The position numbers were made by a program, and so were the translations under genes. Source: a virus. From it: 41,456 nucleotides of DNA. Location: positions 1 to 41,456 of the IMG/VR virus record IMGVR_UViG_3300027852_000079. One strand, given 5' to 3'. Under the pieces are notes generated by a model. That model worked only from the letters and a program-made list of their open reading frames with translations, made no database searches and was not told where the DNA came from. Below, one piece after another: positions 39,702 through 41,456 of this stretch; the first letter of the stretch is position 1, and every line of letters starts with the position of its first letter.

Positions 39702-39813
39702 GACTCACCATAATCGAGGGATCGTTCGGCACGAAAAATAGAAACTCCTTCGGATCATCGCCAGACACGATCCCTAGTTTTACGAGGTGTGCCGTCTCTC
39801 TGACGGTCTCCAT
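39664..39813 (-). CDS. Possible small gene bridging connector genes
   Basis: ATG 39813 opens 49 codons (METVRETAHLVKLGIVSGDD, PKEFLFFVPNDPSIM) in a frame that overlaps the end of the upstream gene by 59 bases and the start of the next by 38. The composition looks protein-like, and it covers the only gap between these genes. There is no good ribosome-binding site, so this could also be a readable shadow. Confidence 0.3.
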   Translation of the reverse strand: METVRETAHLVKLGIVSGDDPKEFLFFVPNDPSIMVSRGKKSEHRALRS

Positions 39814-40345
39814 CGGCTCGCCTAAGGACAACCCTCCAATCAACCTTGGTTGGGCGCCTCTCCGGAGCCTTGGCCAGCATGAATCGCTTTCTCCTGGTTG
39901 TTCCGTCACGTTGGTCAATCCGTTGCTCAATGAAGACCTCGTCAGCGTCATCAACGGCAACACCAAAGAGGACATCAATCTCGTCCTCGGTCAGACGAGG
40001 TGAGAGACCTGTCAGGACAACATCACCTCGCTCAGCAGTGCCCCCAGAAGCCAGCTCACGGTCCATATATCCCAGGGGCTCTGTCCTAGGTGTCGGGACA
40101 ATAGCGACGTCTCTGACGGTCTCAGCCGCCCCACGGCCTATCTCTCCGCCACTCCACCGAACAGTCACTGAGTGATAGGTGTATGGACGAGCACCCAAGT
40201 CGGTTGCGATCTGACGGATACCGTCAACAATGCCTTCCAGGCCTCCCACAAGTGAGCAACCCGATGGAGGTCTTTCACTCAGATTGCTGTCATAGATCGG
40301 TGGGGCTGGCCCGCGAGGATTCTGAGTGTGATCATCAGATGACAT
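39755..40345 (-). CDS. Probable head-tail connector, 196 aa
   Basis: Not surely recognised. IEGIVDG-like helix then YTYHSVTVRWSGGEIGRGAA and ERGDVVLTGLSPRLTEDEID suggest a compact beta/alpha domain; the C-terminus is Arg-rich. The start overlaps the upstream stop as TGATG. The position between small connector genes is the reason for the call. Confidence 0.5.
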   Translation of the reverse strand: MSSDDHTQNPRGPAPPIYDSNLSERPPSGCSLVGGLEGIVDGIRQIATDLGARPYTYHSVTVRWSGGEIGRGAAETVRDVAIVPTPRTEPLGYMDRELASGGTAERGDVVLTGLSPRLTEDEIDVLFGVAVDDADEVFIEQRIDQRDGTTRRKRFMLAKAPERRPTKVDWRVVLRRADGDRQRDGTPRKTRDRVWR

Positions 40346-40743
40346 CAGCCCACGACTTGACCGTTTCGTGATCCGCCAATGTTGCTGCGGTACGGATTGA
40401 GAGCCGCCCCAAAGTCGTCTGCCAACTGTCGCTTCCAGTGCTCCATCTCACCTCGAAGAGACGGTATCTCCTCAGGGTTGAGCGTGATATCTCCGATCTT
40501 TGACGCTTTCAGCCTACACCGGGCATCGCCTATCTGATCCTCAATACACTTCAGCTCGGTCAGATCCCGACGTACCAGGTTGTTGCCTTCATCGCTGAGT
40601 CGATCAATCGCATCGTTGATATACCAGTTTGGCTCGATATGGGTTGGGAATGGAACACTCCACATGAGCGCTAGGTCTTCCCAGTTTTGGAAACCAAGAT
40701 ATCGACGCACCAAAGACCGCTCCTGCTCGTTTAGGGCTGCCAA
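40345..40743 (-). CDS. Probable head-tail connector, 132 aa
   Basis: Mostly helical: LNEQERSLVRRYLGFQNW and INDAIDRLSDEGNNLVRRDL resemble the helical bundle connectors (gp6-like) that sit under the portal. GAALNPYRSN near the end. No signature residues. Coupled to its downstream neighbour. Confidence 0.5.
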   Translation of the reverse strand: MAALNEQERSLVRRYLGFQNWEDLALMWSVPFPTHIEPNWYINDAIDRLSDEGNNLVRRDLTELKCIEDQIGDARCRLKASKIGDITLNPEEIPSLRGEMEHWKRQLADDFGAALNPYRSNIGGSRNGQVVG

Positions 40744-40747
40744 CCTA

Positions 40748-40987
40748 TTACTCCTTGATCCCCTTCAAGCGCCCTCTCATCTTCGCAAGACGAGCTCTCC
40801 TCTTCCGTCGCTCTTCATCCCTTGGTGACGGTCCAGGACCCTTCTCTGGCTTTCCTGCCTTCTCAGCAGCCTTGCGAGCAGTCGACAGGGCTATTGCAAC
40901 AGCCTGTCCTTTCTTGCGTCTGGTGAGGCGCTCTCTGGCGATGTTTTTGGAGATCGAACGCCTGCTATATCCCTTCTTGAGTGGCAT
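40748..40987 (-). CDS. Small basic protein, 79 aa
   Basis: AAGGAGGGTGCACC precedes the ATG. MPLKKGYSRRSISKNIARER followed by QAVAIALSTARKAAEKAGKP is the sequence of a widespread small phage/environmental family with the pattern MPLKKG.S...IS.NI. It is rich in Lys and Arg and may bind nucleic acid. Function unknown. Confidence 0.75.
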   Translation of the reverse strand: MPLKKGYSRRSISKNIARERLTRRKKGQAVAIALSTARKAAEKAGKPEKGPGPSPRDEERRKRRARLAKMRGRLKGIKE

Positions 40988-41000
40988 CGGTGCACCCTCC

Positions 41001-41456
41001 TTATCTCTGGGTACCCACCGGAATCACGATACCGCCAGCTTGCCGAACAGCTTCGACAGAAATCTGATGATCGAAGAACTCTTTCCCTTTCTTCATTGGA
41101 ACGACGTTCCCCCTGATAGCCATCCTGATGTCATTGGTGAGCCTGTATTTTCCACTCAGCTGGTCTGCAGACCCCCGGACCTTCCATTGTACGAGACGGA
41201 CCTCTGATACCAGGTCACAGTCCACAGCATGGCCTGCAATGCCTGCCGTGATGCTTGTGCTGTTCGTGATGAGAGTGATCTCCTCTTTCCCCTTATCCCC
41301 TTTCAGGAATGGATCTGAATCTGGCTGGAGTGGCAAACCAGTTGAGTCACCACCGACGATAGCGTTCAGCACGTCTTTCGGAGAAAGGACGATCTCTTTT
41401 GGCTGAGGAGGTGGCTTGAATGCTGCCTTGACTGGCGCCTTGACCTCGGCAGGCGG
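41001..41456 (-). CDS. Partial structural-module protein, 5' end beyond window
   Basis: The frame is open to the right edge, so the N-terminus is outside. A Pro/Ala/Lys-rich stretch leads into EITLITNSTSITAGIAGHAV, VRLVQWKVRGSADQLSGKYR, and HQISVEAVRQAGGIVIPVGT. A GTG at 41372 could also be the start, but the sequence before it is coding-like. It lies in the head/connector area; not recognised. Confidence 0.5.
   Translation of the reverse strand, partial: PPAEVKAPVKAAFKPPPQPKEIVLSPKDVLNAIVGGDSTGLPLQPDSDPFLKGDKGKEEITLITNSTSITAGIAGHAVDCDLVSEVRLVQWKVRGSADQLSGKYRLTNDIRMAIRGNVVPMKKGKEFFDHQISVEAVRQAGGIVIPVGTQR

Overview
The window is a piece of a tailed-phage (or prophage) genome with a contractile tail, i.e. 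a myovirus. The evidence is a collinear late cassette with tail sheath, tail tube, tail assembly chaperone, tape measure, baseplate hub, spike, gp25-type, gpJ-type and fibre genes, together with the dense packing, start/stop overlaps and many small unknown genes typical of phages. The host cannot be read from the sequence. No terminase, portal, capsid, polymerase or integrase is visible, so those must lie outside the window.

Layout. (1) 1-10703, leftward early block. It runs (reading leftward) through small unknown genes, a SLOG-type protein, a nucleoside 2-deoxyribosyltransferase-like protein, coiled-coil proteins, an ASCH-type protein, a Gp37/Gp68 (DUF5131) protein, a DPPW-type DNA methyltransferase, a replisome-organizer-like C-terminal domain protein, a Myb/zinc-finger DNA-binding protein, an NPPF-type adenine methyltransferase, and a ParB-like protein that runs off the left edge with an 18-bp tandem repeat. 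(2) 10704-12030, a largely gene-poor divergent control region with inverted repeats and one small leftward zinc-binding gene. (3) 12031-17666, rightward early block: small unknown genes, a 288-bp hexanucleotide repeat, an HExxH metallopeptidase, and a cytosine-C5 methyltransferase that is dual-frame coding and split by a 459-bp insertion carrying a zinc/HNH-like gene. It also holds a 109-bp direct duplication. (4) 17689-41456, leftward late block: head-tail connector genes at the right edge, then sheath, tube, chaperone, J-domain protein, tape measure, hub, spike, baseplate, fibres and a TIM-barrel lysin-like gene at its end.

How it works together. Block 4 follows the usual order of contractile-tail assembly. 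The tail assembly chaperone has an in-frame GGGTTTT slippery heptamer followed by a 100-residue -1 frame extension, so a G/GT-type programmed frameshift is predicted. A leftward promoter flanked by two copies of a 19-bp palindrome sits between the tape measure and the hub genes. The early blocks share an unusual extended ribosome-binding sequence (GGAAGGGAAGA) that I did not find before late genes. Three DNA methyltransferases of different types suggest protection of the phage DNA from host restriction.

The points most worth a second look are: the methyltransferase locus with two conserved reading frames and its insertion; a zinc-finger gene broken by a frameshift inside a perfect 27-bp inverted repeat; the hexanucleotide array whose variation falls on one base; the predicted chaperone frameshift; and a J-domain protein inside the tail cassette.
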